The notes: generated from the sequence alone by a model not told the origin. A DNA stretch of 64,000 nt from Liolophura sinensis (GCF_032854445.1 NC_088303.1:29831501-29895500), one strand, 5' to 3'; shown: positions 28,401 to 36,776, counted from the first letter of the stretch. Translations and numbers: made by a program.

Positions 28401-28884
28401 TTGAAAGGTCTAGAAATTTATACATGTACCTAATGTCCAGCTTCAGCTTTATTACAAATACTAAGCTGCATACATTTGTCTGATGTGGGGTGTAGAAATC
28501 TAATACAGTGTTTTTGGATCAACCAAAACGAGCAAGAAGTTGAAGTATATGACAAAGAGAGAAATAAACAAATAGTGACTCTTCTGAAAGTATGTAAATG
28601 CTGTTTTTATCTCTGAAAGAATTGGGCATTGAGGTAAGTGATACTGTTAAGACACATTATTTCCTTGTTGAAGTTCGGAAGGCTTTTGATTCCTTTTCAG
28701 ACACAGCCTTATTTCACCACATCCTGAGAATTTGAATGGACATATTGTGTTCCCTGGAATCTCATGGCCTCTTTTACGAGGTCAGACTGTGAAAGATTGG
28801 TCAGAAGTTGAGAGACAGCTGGAACTTCTTATAACCTCCCTGAAAAACGCACAAGACATTCTGGATAGTAGTATGATTTCATGA
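13152..28884 (+). CDS. Gene A: inactive M28B (GCPII/NAALADase/transferrin-receptor family) type II membrane protein, 18 coding exons
   Basis: Eighteen exons join in compatible phases into one 788-codon frame ending in TGA at 28882-28884. The length suits the family (human GCPII 750, transferrin receptor about 760). Order: cytoplasmic tail 1-50, transmembrane anchor about 51-72, stalk, PA domain about 150-388, M28 fold about 389-633, helical dimerisation domain about 634-788. Family blocks include [35 protein letters not shown] and FPGI. Of the GCPII zinc ligands, His414, Asp424 and Asp490 are kept. Glu424 (base) and Glu425 (ligand) correspond to Ser461 and Lys462, and His553 to Gly595. Peptidase activity is therefore unlikely; a receptor or scaffold role as in TfR or NAALADL2 is inferred. 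The ATG lies one base after an acceptor, so an upstream, probably non-coding exon is expected but not identified. Family assignment is firm; orthology is not. Confidence 0.93.
13686..14027 (+). mobile_element. SINE, family 2, near full length (gene A intron 1)
   Basis: A tRNA-like head (GTGTGCGTCTGCTTCGGG to GATCAATCCTGGG) and an unrelated body, then CATATGACTGAAAAATTGTT and AAACCCCAAGCACTCACTCA as tail. Confidence 0.8.
14188..14261 (+). CDS. Gene A coding exon 2: stalk
   Basis: Residues 97-120, phase 0 in and phase 2 out, with acceptor GTCGTTTCAG and donor GTGAGT. Two N-glycosylation sequons are visible (Asn99-Lys-Thr and Asn117-Gln-Ser), as expected for the extracellular side. The [11 protein letters not shown] stretch aligns with the start of the ectodomain in GCPII. 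Confidence 0.88.
14932..15072 (+). CDS. Gene A coding exon 3: start of the protease-like domain
   Basis: Residues 121-167, entered in phase 2 after CTTTTTTCCAG and left in phase 2 at [25 protein letters not shown] followed by [15 protein letters not shown] matches the GCPII block that begins at the HLAGTEQN segment. Confidence 0.92.
15118..15166 (+). mobile_element. SINE family 2 tail fragment
   Basis: TCATATGACTGAAAAATTG followed by ATGTAAAACCCCAAG. Confidence 0.7.
15878..16002 (-). mobile_element. SINE, family 1, fragment (gene A intron 3)
   Basis: Left (TTTA)n tail, GGTGTTTTAAGCC, AATATTTCACTTATAAG and GGTGGGAGGAAAC; truncated beyond CTTCCCA. Confidence 0.85.
17257..17389 (+). CDS. Gene A coding exon 4: N-terminal part of the PA domain
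   Basis: Residues 168-212, with phase 0 at the donor [21 protein letters not shown] matches the family block PNYISIINEDGNEIF. The acceptor is weak (AAATTACAG with a poor pyrimidine tract), but the frame and the alignment both require it. Confidence 0.9.
17480..17642 (-). mobile_element. SINE, family 1 (gene A intron 4)
   Basis: Body conserved from GATTGGTGTTTTAAGCC to the GGCCAGAGAGG block. Confidence 0.88.
17924..18046 (+). CDS. Gene A coding exon 5: PA domain
   Basis: Residues 213-253, phase 0 at both ends; acceptor CTTGTTTCAG and donor [20 protein letters not shown] and IVILRYGKI are typical PA-domain blocks. Arg244 aligns with GCPII Arg210, a pharmacophore-pocket residue, and is retained. 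Confidence 0.93.
18186..18408 (+). mobile_element. SINE-like element, family 3 (gene A intron 5)
   Basis: Shares GTATGTCAGATGT-GGAAAGTTT with 22525 and CATAAATCTGACTGCC with 27920 and 37065; the tail is diverged. Confidence 0.55.
18580..18763 (+). CDS. Gene A coding exon 6: PA domain
   Basis: Residues 254-314, phase 0 in and phase 1 out. [21 protein letters not shown] matches the [18 protein letters not shown] block of GCPII. The segment after GDP is diverged, and the GCPII Asn257 position is not conserved. The donor GTCAGT is non-optimal. Confidence 0.92.
19108..19345 (+). mobile_element. SINE-like element, family 3 with tRNA-like head (gene A intron 6)
   Basis: TCAGACGATTAAAGCATGGACTC resembles an A-box region and ATGTTCAATCCAGC a B-box; the 3' part is poorly conserved. 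Confidence 0.5.
19417..19507 (+). CDS. Gene A coding exon 7: PA domain
   Basis: Residues 315-344, phase 1 in and phase 2 out; acceptor CCATTTACAG and donor [23 protein letters not shown] matches the nearly invariant IPVHPI block of M28B proteins. Confidence 0.93.
19929..20024 (+). CDS. Gene A coding exon 8: end of the PA domain
   Basis: Residues 345-376, phase 2 in and phase 2 out. [15 protein letters not shown] aligns with WRGSLKVPYNVGPGF of GCPII. The donor is GTACCG, an unusual but GT-type site. Confidence 0.9.
20284..20373 (+). mobile_element. SINE, family 1, internally deleted
   Basis: AATGACCTAGGAGCCTCCCACC is fused directly to ATTCTTGAGTACAGCGTGAA and an (AAAT)n tail. Confidence 0.7.
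20598..20683 (+). CDS. Gene A coding exon 9: strand leading into the zinc-binding core
   Basis: Residues 377-405, phase 2 in and phase 1 out; acceptor TTCTTTTAG and donor [28 protein letters not shown] matches the family pattern ending in the IGTLRG-type strand before the first zinc ligand. Confidence 0.92.
20834..21066 (+). mobile_element. SINE, family 1, full length but diverged (gene A intron 9)
   Basis: Head GGGTGTCCGTGGCCTTGTGG, AATGACTCAGGAGCCTCTCA, a B-box-like GTGAGTTCAAATAC, and the usual tail. Confidence 0.85.
21264..21383 (+). CDS. Gene A coding exon 10: zinc-site block with His414 and Asp424
   Basis: Residues 406-445, phase 1 at both ends. [22 protein letters not shown] is the most diagnostic M28B block. 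His414 and Asp424 occupy the positions of GCPII zinc ligands His377 and Asp387 with identical spacing. This half of the metal site is intact, unlike in vertebrate transferrin receptors. Confidence 0.95.
21825..22125 (+). repeat. Dispersed repeat X, copy 2, split by a SINE fragment
   Basis: Homologous to copy 1 but interrupted at about 21898-21969 by a minus-strand family 2 SINE tail. Confidence 0.75.
21898..21969 (-). mobile_element. SINE family 2 tail fragment nested in repeat X
   Basis: GTGAGTGCTTGGGGTTTAAC and CAATTTTTCAGTCATGTGAC are the reverse complement of the family 2 tail. Confidence 0.75.
22164..22246 (+). CDS. Gene A coding exon 11: segment where the catalytic glutamates are replaced
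   Basis: Residues 446-473, phase 1 in and phase 0 out. [23 protein letters not shown] aligns without gaps with the GCPII block ending WDAEEFGLLGS. The glutamate pair (general base and zinc ligand) is Ser461-Lys462 here. Spacing from Asp424 is 37 residues to Ser461, the same as 387 to 424 in GCPII, so the substitution is not an alignment artefact. Confidence 0.94.
22520..22634 (+). mobile_element. Chimeric SINE: family 3 body with family 1 tail
   Basis: TCTTCCACCAATATGGTCAT and GTCAGATGTTGGAAAGTTT run into ATTCTTGAGTACGGCGTAAA and (AAAT)n. Confidence 0.7.
22895..23112. repeat. 41-bp minisatellite (gene A intron 11)
   Basis: Five copies of CACCTCTTAATGAATCAACC plus AATCAAACCAACCCATTTA. It begins in a SINE-like tail (GAGCATGGCATTTAAC). 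Confidence 0.9.
23250..23313 (+). CDS. Gene A coding exon 12: Asp490 zinc-ligand block
   Basis: Residues 474-494, phase 0 in and phase 1 out; acceptor [20 protein letters not shown] matches GVAYINADS, and Asp490 corresponds to zinc ligand Asp453. Confidence 0.93.
23527..23698 (+). CDS. Gene A coding exon 13: protease-like domain
   Basis: Residues 495-551, phase 1 in and phase 2 out at [26 protein letters not shown] and SVYDMWAG fit the helix and the LYESW-type block of the family. Confidence 0.9.
24075..24168 (+). CDS. Gene A coding exon 14: former substrate-pocket block
   Basis: Residues 552-583, phase 2 in and phase 0 out at [26 protein letters not shown] aligns with LGSGNDFEVFFQRLGIAS. 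Positions equivalent to GCPII Ser517, Asn519, Arg534 and Arg536 are Gly558, Ser560, Ser575 and Val577, so the glutamate-binding and arginine-patch residues are gone. Confidence 0.92.
25936..26155. repeat. 70-bp tandem repeat (gene A intron 14)
   Basis: About three degenerate copies anchored on ATACAGTATACCCTCC and GGCATTGAGTTAACT; a related single copy lies at about 24190-24275. Confidence 0.8.
26790..27042 (+). CDS. Gene A coding exon 15: end of the protease-like fold and start of the helical domain
   Basis: Residues 584-667, phase 0 in and phase 1 out; acceptor [22 protein letters not shown] aligns with YPLYHSVYETYELV, so zinc ligand His553 becomes Gly595; vertebrate TfR1 also has Gly-Thr here. 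Tyr594 (GCPII Tyr552) is kept. [10 protein letters not shown] matches the family block ELANSIVLPF. This is the largest internal exon and follows the longest intron (2.6 kb). Confidence 0.93.
27271..27301. repeat. CATA microsatellite
   Basis: About seven uninterrupted ACAT units. Confidence 0.9.
27539..27626 (+). CDS. Gene A coding exon 16: helical domain
   Basis: Residues 668-696, phase 1 in and phase 2 out. [20 protein letters not shown] aligns with the GCPII LFSAVKNFTEIASKF region. A SINE starts within about 30 bases of the donor. Confidence 0.9.
27655..27833 (+). mobile_element. SINE, family 1, beside the exon 16 donor
   Basis: Starts about 28 bases after the donor: AAATCCAGCTCATGCTTGCG, body, ATTCTTGAGTACGGCATAAT and an (AAAT)n tail. 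Confidence 0.85.
27842..27998 (+). mobile_element. SINE-like element, family 3
   Basis: CACACATAAACCTGACTACC and ACACCAATCAGATCAATCAA mark the 3' half. Confidence 0.6.
28184..28276 (+). CDS. Gene A coding exon 17: helical domain
   Basis: Residues 697-727, phase 2 at both ends, after a long pyrimidine tract ending [28 protein letters not shown] matches [20 protein letters not shown]. Confidence 0.93.
28701..28884 (+). CDS. Gene A coding exon 18: C-terminus and stop
   Basis: Residues 728-788 followed by [15 protein letters not shown] and [11 protein letters not shown] match YRHVIYAPSSHN and FPGIYDALFD. Lys699 and Tyr700 of the GCPII pocket are Leu739 and Asn740 here. The chain ends about where family members end, so the gene is 3' complete. 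Confidence 0.93.
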
Positions 28885-28959
28885 TACACAGTCTAAATCC
28901 TGGTTCTACTCCATGACTATGGCTATGGTTCTGAAGAAACCCCTAAAACATGGGATAAT

Positions 28960-29480
28960 AGCATGTCGGCATGGATTCAGTGAATTCTACCTTAACAGTG
29001 GCAGCTTAAGGGTTTGGATTCAGTTCAATCTAATTGAATAATGGCAACGTGCTAGCATGGATTAAGTTCATTCTGCCAGAACATTGGCAGCTTGAGGACG
29101 TGGATTCAGGTAATTTGATCTGTTGACCTGGTGGCAACTTAACATAAAGGCATGGGTTTAGTTAAGCATGGACACCATGTAATGAAAGCAGCCATATTAT
29201 CAGCATGGATTCATTTAACCAGAACAGAATAATGGCAGCTGACTGGCATGGATTCATTTTACTGTGAACACCATGTACATGTACCAGTAGTAACATGGAT
29301 TGAGTTCAGTGTTAGTATTATGTAACAGTGCACCTGTTCTTGTTGGCATGTATTCAGTTTACTTTGGAAACCATGTACATGTACAAATAGTAACATGAAT
29401 TCAGTTCAGTATCTGATTGCACTACATGTATGTAACAGTCTTGTTGGAATGTATTCATTTCACTGGAATGAATTGATGGT
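28960..29480. repeat. Degenerate ~46-bp repeat right after the gene A stop
   Basis: About eleven diverged copies carrying GCATGGATTCAGTT-like cores at 45-50 bp spacing, several followed by CCATGTACATGTAC. Confidence 0.75.
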
Positions 29481-30466
29481 AGCTTGCTGGCAAGTAGTCA
29501 TTTGCCTGGAATTTGACAGTGACAGTTAGCTAACAGGAATCTAATTCATTCTGTGGTATGTGTACTCTATGAAACACCAACAAGTGCAGCCAGCTATTAA
29601 TACATGGCTTCAGATGATTTGAGCGGGGCATAAACAGTGTAGTCTTATGACTGTAGATACTGCTTGACTGCCCTCAAGCGGTGATAGACTCAGTCCACTG
29701 GATCTCCACTGTGTTCAAAGTGTACAGATAATGGCAGCTTTCACACTTGAGAGATGTCATGACGTAGGCCGCAAGAGGTTTGAATGGGCCGTTCAAGGGA
29801 CAAGTTATGCATATGACACGTTCACGCAAAAAAAGGTGTATTGCGCAGATTCTGCTGATGGAGGGGTACAGTGGCAAGGATGATATACCCTTAACTGAGA
29901 TTGTGCAGTTTGGGACAAGGATGCTTGTTATGCAGCACGTGGTTCATTTTAGAGGTTATAATGACAAGGACACTGCATCCTTATTGACAGTGAGTGTACA
30001 TGTACACTGTTGGGGATACATTCCTTCCGGAGGATGTGCTCTAATACTGAGAGAGTGGTATTGTTGAAGTTCCTGTATGTACAAAAAGTAACATACATAT
30101 GTTTTACACTTTGAAGTGAGAATTTGCCGGCAGGAAACTTTTGGAATAGCGAAATGTTGTAATTTTTGTTGCAATATTGTTTCTCTTTAAAATTGTATTG
30201 GAATTTTAGGGAGTATCTTCATTACTTCTGATGGTGCTATAAACTTTGTGTTCGTAGACTCAGAATGAAACGTGCCTGATGCACTCTTTTCTAGGTCAAG
30301 GTCGTCGTTAATAAGAATCTTGAAGTAAGCTGACTACCCTATTTCTTTTAATTTTTGGGATACCTGATCTGCTCATTTTGGCCAATATACATGTAATTAT
30401 TAAATATTGAATTTCTTTTTTCTCACATGGTTAGATCATCTAATAAACATACTCATGTCTTTACTT

Positions 30467-30546
30467 TTCCAAAAGGGTGGTAAGGAAGTATAATATTCTA
30501 CTTTCAACACTACTAATATTTCTCCCCAAAATTAGAAGAATTAGGG
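30467..30546 (-). repeat. Dispersed repeat Y, copy 2 (inverted)
   Basis: Reverse complement of 11666-11754. Confidence 0.75.
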
Positions 30547-31217
30547 TATTTTCAGATTTTAGACAGGACATTCTTCCTTCTTGGCCAGTTTGCTAGACAC
30601 CAGAGTGGAAGGGAGACTACTCTGTGGATAATAAAACCTCCTCTGCTCACAGGAATTTCCCTTGTGTGTCTTTTTTGAGGTCTTTATGTCTCTAATAGCT
30701 GAAAGTGACAGTTTTTGGGAGAAAATGCTTGAGGTAGTGAGGGTATAGATGTTTGTTGGGAAAACTGATTTGCGATCTGTCAGCTAAACATCAAGTCAGT
30801 CAGTCAGTCGTGAACGAACATCTTGATCAGTAATACGAACGTCAGTCATCAACAGCCATTAATTTATGAACAGAAAAACATGAATAACACCTATTTGAAC
30901 AAAACTCTGGGATGTTCGTAATATTTGCATAGTTAAAATTGTATACCATACATGTATATCGTGACCACACCATTCAGTTGTTGTCTGACAATTGTCTCTA
31001 ATTATTTACCTTCTTTATAGTTTCATTAAACACTATAAAAACCATTTTCTATAATTATTGGTTTCATAAAACACTATAAAAACCAGATTCACAACCTCAG
31101 TCAGTGATTTTATACTGGATGTTTTATATGATCTGAATATACCCACTGCCTAAACTATGGACTGTCAACATCAGCTCTTCCAAAACTCATTGATCTAGAG
31201 GAAGTGGAATTCAGTTA

Positions 31218-31490
31218 CGGATTTGCTATAATTATCAGCATCCCGGACATATGAAGTGTATATTTTCTGTCGTGCATGATCAGCAACATACAGAGCTGCA
31301 TGTGACTTCCAAGGATGTTTTTTGTTTGTTTTTCCAAGTTACATTTACATGTACCAACACCAAGTTTCGGATGTGCTACAACTGTCAGCATCCTGGACAT
31401 GTGAAGTGTATGTGTAGGTCCTATATAATCAGCGACATACAGAGCTCCATGTGACCGCCAAGCATGCTTTATGATTGGCTTTCCAGGTTA
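31218..31490 (+). pseudogene. Tandem pair of zinc-knuckle-like segments
   Basis: Two copies about 150 bp apart (from 31218 and from 31369). The second reads CYNCQHPGHVKCMC, an exact C-x2-C-x4-H-x4-C zinc knuckle; the first has Tyr for the second cysteine (CYNY). Each is followed by a similar ACATACAGAGCT-CATGTGAC stretch. There is no long frame or splice context, so this is probably a relic of a retroelement gag or of a CCHC gene. Confidence 0.45.
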
Positions 31491-31549
31491 TATATTCTTA
31501 CATTATCTATGTGTAATGAAAGTGCATGTGCATGATACTTGTTTGATTG

Positions 31550-31745
31550 TGTTTTGATCATTAAGCCATGGTTTTGATTGTTGTTAGTTGCTGTAATTGT
31601 ACTATTGAGTTTTAAAATTATACTTTTTGTAAAACCTTGAAATCCAAACATTGTAGTTTTGTCTAAAAAATCAAATTGTAAATCTGCAAAAATTGCACTG
31701 AAAGTTGCTCTTTCACATGCAAAAGGTTGAGGAGTCAAGGTACAT
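31550..31745 (-). repeat. Dispersed repeat X, copy 3 (inverted)
   Basis: On the minus strand: CCTCAACCTTTTGCATGTGA and AAAAAGTATAATTTTA. Confidence 0.65.
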
Positions 31746-31884
31746 GTAGGTATGATCACCTAGGGGAATCGCTTGGATTGGGGTTTCTCATGTTATGCAT
31801 CGTTTCCATTTGACCATTTCTTGACCAGGATATTATTGAGTTACATGCTATATGCACATTACCATACCTCAGTATGGCATTCAT

Positions 31885-32495
31885 TATTTTTTGGAACTAC
31901 ACTAGTGTAGGGAAAACCTGTGTCTATACCAACAACTGCTTAACACCTTTATAAGAGACAGACAAAATTCATTTTGAGTATAAAAATATCTGTGGAAATC
32001 CTTTCTCTGTGATAATAATAGTTAAAATTGCTTACAGCTGCTTAGGAGTATTTTTTAACATTATTAGTTGCCTGCCATTGTTGTTCTTTTAAGTTATTTT
32101 TGGAACTATACTAGCATGGTGAAAACATTCTAGGATAGTGTGTCTATCCCAATAAGAGCTGCTTAGCGCACAAGATTTACCCTTATTCCTCAACCTTTTT
32201 ACAATTTATGCATTCTTTTGATGTGATTTTGGATACAAAATTACATTGGTTGGGTTAATCAATTTCAGGGCTACAGAAAGTATAATTTTATCAGCTTACT
32301 CAGAATAATCAAATGCTTAAATCTTGCATACGTGCAAAAATGTTGAAGAAATACAGTAGACAGAATTAATTCTGAGTTTGAACATTTCTGTGGAATTCCC
32401 TTCTCTCTGATCACAATATTTAAAAGTGCTTACAGCTGCTAAAGAATATTTTGAACATTATTAGATACCTGTATTTGTTATTTGTTCTGAGATCT
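31885..32495 (+). repeat. Nested local duplication flanking repeat X copy 4
   Basis: 31988-32090 is repeated at 32388-32490 (GCTTACAGCTGCT, AACATTATTAG), and 31888-31950 is repeated at 32097-32165 (TTTGGAACTA-ACTAG). Repeat X copy 4 lies between, at 32185-32355. Confidence 0.7.
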
Positions 32496-33084
32496 TCCAT
32501 GAATGATAAGGTGTGGGTGATGGTTTTGAGTACAGACTGTAGGGCACCTTTACCGTTTCTTTTGCTTTATTCCATGCATGCATTGCACTATTTTGTTTAT
32601 TGTATCTTCAAAATGTTTCTTGTATTGTACACAAGTGAAATATCTCAAACTCACTGTTAACTCAATCTTTATACACATAAGGCCATTCCACCTTCATGGG
32701 GTCGAGCAGATCACTTCATCACGATATCATAGATAAGGCTACACAAAGTTGATTGTTTCTGAGACTTCTTTTTCGAAGAAAAAAAATTGTGGGGAGAGAA
32801 GAAGTTTTTATTTTCCTTTTCACTGAAGTTTATAGATTATACGATAGTGTTTTTGACCAAAGAAAACCATACAGGAGTTATTTTTTTTTGCTTCGCTGAA
32901 GATTATGAGGTGCCGCATTACTGATGTGATAGAATGATTGACTATTGAGCATAGAACAAAGTATTTCAATGTAATTAAAATGGTGGCAGTATAAATTGTT
33001 AAATTGTCGTTCGCATCTGGCGTTTATGGCGTTCTTAATTACCAGAGAAAGTAAGGATAGAAGCAGGGCTATCGACAGGAAGCC

Positions 33085-33215
33085 TGGGATATCATAGCCC
33101 CTACCAACTGATATATATATATATATATGATAACGCCTACAAAATGGGATATGATAACGCCTACCAATTGGGGTATCATAATGCCTACTAGCACGGATAT
33201 CATCATGGTATTCTT
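33085..33215. repeat. ~27-bp minisatellite with TA tract
   Basis: GATATCATAGCCCCTACCAA and three related units (ATGATAACGCCTACCAATTG), with (TA)8 between the first two. Confidence 0.8.
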
Positions 33216-35245
33216 TCTGGTAACTGCCTGCGTATTTTGTTATGTTTCTGATAAGAACAATAGGTTTGTGGTGTGGGGTTGGAATTGTTGGAATGGTGGA
33301 GGTCACTTAGAAGAAACAGGTGTCAACTTTTTGTGTCTTATTTGTGAATTATAGACCTTTTATGATTGTGTACCATTACTCTGAGCCCAAAATAAAAATG
33401 TACATGTATGTAATTGCCTCTTGGCACTTGTAAATTGTTTCATCGTCATTGGGCATAGTTTTTTTTTTGTTTTTTTTGTGGGGGGGGGGGGGGCAGGCGG
33501 GGGGAGGCGATGTTAATGTATCTGAGTGTCCGTCCATTTAATATCTTCCTTAAGAAATGACATGAAAATTTGCGGTCTGATGTTATAACATCTTTTTATC
33601 ATAAGACTGGACATTGTATATAGATATGTATATGGTAAATTTTTGAAAATTTTGACTTTCAACTACAATGCTGACTTTTGTTATGAGTTATTGTGGAAAA
33701 CACAAAGCTTTGCATGCAGAAATGTAAGTTTTTATTGCATGTCAGGCATGGAATTTTGGGATAATTCCATAATGTGTTGATATTTAATATTATTCAATGC
33801 TTTTGCATATGCTTGAAGAGATGTTTCTAAGTTCCATAAAATTAGCATTGGACAATAGAAAATTGTTTTCTCTTATTGTGACATTTATGCAGCTTGAAAC
33901 ATTTGGGTTTAAAGGGTACTAATTATGAATATATATGGCATTTGGTGAACATAGTTTCTTCGCATTTTATAAATGGAGTAGATATTTGTTTTCTTGGTAT
34001 TTTGATTTAGAGAATATATTGGGGTATTTTTCTGCATTGATTTGGTGTTTCACAGCTCTTTAAAAACAGGCTGTCACCTTAAGTTTTATACTTTAAATGT
34101 TACTTTTTTTGCTCGGTATGGTAACATTTTTTTTAGTTAGATTTGACTCCACATTTTGGCTTATTTTATTTTATTTCTTGTTTCTTTGACCACCATGTCA
34201 GATCTCGTGCACTTGTCCTTGCTCCCCATTATGATTATTATTATTATTATTATTATAAACACTGTTTCATTTTATTTATGGAATAAGATCATTTTTTGTT
34301 GGCTTTTTTTGTTAACGAGGGAGATTTATGATTTTGTCGTTATTTTACATGTGAAATGTTTATTTAACAAGATAAGAGTCAGTCTTTTGAAGACATGTAT
34401 TCCTGTATATGTTGTCGTAATAGTAGATGAAGTATGTAAGGTTACCACCATTAAACTGCTTTGAACAGATTGTTATAAGTCCTTGAAAGTTAGGAGGTTT
34501 GTAAATTGCCTGCCAATGGTTTGTGGTTTACTATGGGCTGTTGTAACAGGTCTACTTTACACATTAACTCGACGGCCGAGGCATAAATGAAATATTAATT
34601 GAGCTAAATAGAGCTAAAAGGAAACATGTTTTATTGTTAAGCCAAAATGTTTTTTGTTGTGTATAAATATTAGTGGATGGTGATGCTAATCTTTAGATGA
34701 TGTCCTTTTTTTTGTTAGATGTGTAATTAGGTGAAAACCAGGAATTGTATACTAAAACTGTTAAATGGTTCGAAAATGTGTAGCATAAAGTGCGCTTACT
34801 GGAGAATGTTTTTGTTGCTTTTGTAATTATACTAAAAGTGCAATTGATAATAGCTTGACAGTCTGTTCAGCAATTAGTTTCTGACATAGAACTGATATCA
34901 GAACAGTACAAATGTCCACTAATTCTGTTGGTTCATTGCTGTGTGATATGACATGTTGAGTTTTGTGCCTTTTAGTATCCCCCTTATGATATTGTTAGCA
35001 TTTTAATAGATTTTTGTTTTACAAAATTGATGTCGATAAAAATTGCTCTTTCATACCTTTGTTTTTTTTTTTTCGAACCATGCTGCATATATTTTTATAT
35101 TTTCTTAAGCTTTCAGATGGTAGGTAGATTTATATTGCTAGTCTCAGAGTTATTTTGATGGCGAGTGAGCATAAAGTAGTTCACCGTGTATAATATTGTT
35201 TATTTAGACACCATTTGTTAAATGTATGATTATGAATGATTTTGA

Positions 35246-35251
35246 AATAAA
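35246..35251 (+). terminator. Candidate poly(A) signal AATAAA for gene A
   Basis: Canonical hexamer at the far end of the SINE-free T-rich stretch after gene A, with TG/T-rich sequence downstream. A second AATAAA at 35379-35384 is an alternative. Earlier hexamers may give shorter forms. Confidence 0.4.
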
Positions 35252-35489
35252 CAGACTGCGTTTCCAGAGTCTCTTGTGAAAAAAGTAAAAATATTACAGC
35301 CATGTTGTCATGCTTGGACACAAAAAAGAAGAGAAAATAGAATATCCTCTTTTATTTTTGTCTGGTTCAGTAAGCTGGAAATAAAGGACAACGAAATTTG
35401 ACCAAAAAAAAAAAAAAGATTTCTGGATTTTAATTCTTACAATATTACATTTGGGTAGCACACATAATAAAGATGTTCTGTCATAACTA

Positions 35490-35600
35490 AATATTTATTT
35501 ATTTATTTGATTGGTGTTTTATGTGGTACTCAGAAATATTTCACTTATACCACGGTAGCCAGCGTTAAACCATTAACCATTGGCCACTGCATTGGTTTCA
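35490..35600 (-). mobile_element. SINE, family 1, fragment
   Basis: (TTTA)n, GATTGGTGTTTTATG, AATATTTCACTTATACCACGG. Confidence 0.8.
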
Positions 35601-36187
35601 TACAGAAACCCAAACTTATTCAGGCAAACTTGAACTCGGCATACGCAATTGCTTAAGATCAAAACTCAACTGTTGCGTCGGATCCTAATGGCTCGTGTAT
35701 TCTGTAAGAAGGATCGGAAGCTAAAAAAAACACGTTATCTCCCTAGTAACTAACGGCGTGGGTGACGAAAACGGTCCTTCCAACATTATTGCATAGCAAA
35801 TTGCCTATTTTTGAATCGCTTTCAATGATCTTGTATCCGTTGGATTTGTATAATTTTCAGCTTTTCAGATAGTCTGAGTACTTTTATAGAGCTTTCGTGA
35901 CTTTATTTTGTACAACCTTACTGGTCGCTAGCGAAGTGGCAAAAAGTAACCGTGGCCACGTGACCCACACCTTCCGACCCGTCTTACGTGAAGTCAGGAC
36001 ACGACACAACTAGAGTTACGTGTATGTCGACTGATCTTAAAATCGCATGACCATCAGCGACTGGGTCCAAGCTCCATATAACCAGTTGAGTTGAGTCGCG
36101 TCTTAAGCTCACGTGTCAGCCGAGCTTTTGCTTATCGATGGGTCTGGACCAAGTAGGCCTATGGCATGCATATCTTTCAATCGCGAC

Positions 36188-36457
36188 CGTTGCGGTGGTC
36201 TAGTGGTTATGGCGTCCGCCTCGAACGGGATCAAATCTGGGTCGGACCCAAGACTTTAAAAACGGTACTTCTTGTTGCATCGCTTCGCAACTGTTTGGCT
36301 AGTATAATGTGACTGGCTGTAGTGTCATAGGCCTACTTGGTGTCTTCGACATGATACTTCCGTGGTGGCAGGACTTTGGCGGCATGGACTGGTCAAGGAG
36401 ACACACCTAATGTCTCTTCGTCGTCATAAAAACCCCAAGCATTCATTCATTCGTTCT
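36188..36457 (+). mobile_element. SINE, family 2 type, full length
   Basis: Good Pol III head: GTTGCGGTGGTCTAGTGGTT as A-box region and GGGATCAAATCTGGG near the B-box position. It ends CATAAAAACCCCAAGCATTC. Confidence 0.8.
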
Positions 36458-36661
36458 TTCAGTCGCTATGTCGCACAAGATGTTGCATGAATCCCAACCC
36501 CGGACGAGATATCTCTGATTACTCTTCCTTCGTTGTTCTGGAGGGTGTGGTAACAATTGACTGTAGCGTGAGCTTTTGGGGTCATTTATGTGGTCTTGCG
36601 TGAAGTTTGTTGGAAATCGGTTCCCTTGCTGGCTTTGTGGCTGAAAATCTGCGAATCACAT

Positions 36662-36776
36662 GTGGGAAAGTTGGTGAGTTACACTTGTTACTCCAGTTTC
36701 CTTCACCCGTATATAAACGGGTACATTTGAAATGCCCTAGAGTAATACCTTAAATCCAATTAAATAAATAAATACA
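36662..36776 (+). mobile_element. SINE-like fragment, family 3
   Basis: CTCCAGTTTCCTTCACCCG and a CAATTAAATAAATAAAT tail. Confidence 0.5.

Larger units (their letters stand above)
28885..35270 (+). other. Probable very long 3' UTR of gene A
   Basis: No coding exon is visible. The stretch is T-rich and free of the SINEs that occur every 1-3 kb elsewhere, which suggests it is transcribed and under constraint. AATAAA occurs at 35246-35251, and a second at 35379-35384 is followed by an A-run; the first SINE reappears at 35490. Inside lie a degenerate ~46-bp repeat, two zinc-knuckle-like copies, a G-run (33479-33493) and a TTA microsatellite near 34230. The UTR extent is inferred. Confidence 0.5.

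Noticed and set aside
29780-30067. 95-codon plus-strand frame after the gene A stop
   Set aside because: It lies in the T-rich 3' block, with no homology seen and no splice sites linking it to gene A.
32878-33306. 142-codon minus-strand frame with repeated Asp-Thr-Pro-Ile-Gly-Arg-like units
   Set aside because: Product of the ~27-bp minisatellite and TA tract.
28885-35400. Iron-responsive elements in the gene A 3' UTR, as in vertebrate TfR1
   Set aside because: CAGTGN occurs several times, but in none checked by eye can the five bases on each side pair with a C bulge; a covariance-model scan would be decisive.
36188-36260. Functional tRNA gene
   Set aside because: A- and B-box-like motifs are present, but the acceptor and anticodon stems do not close and a SINE body follows.
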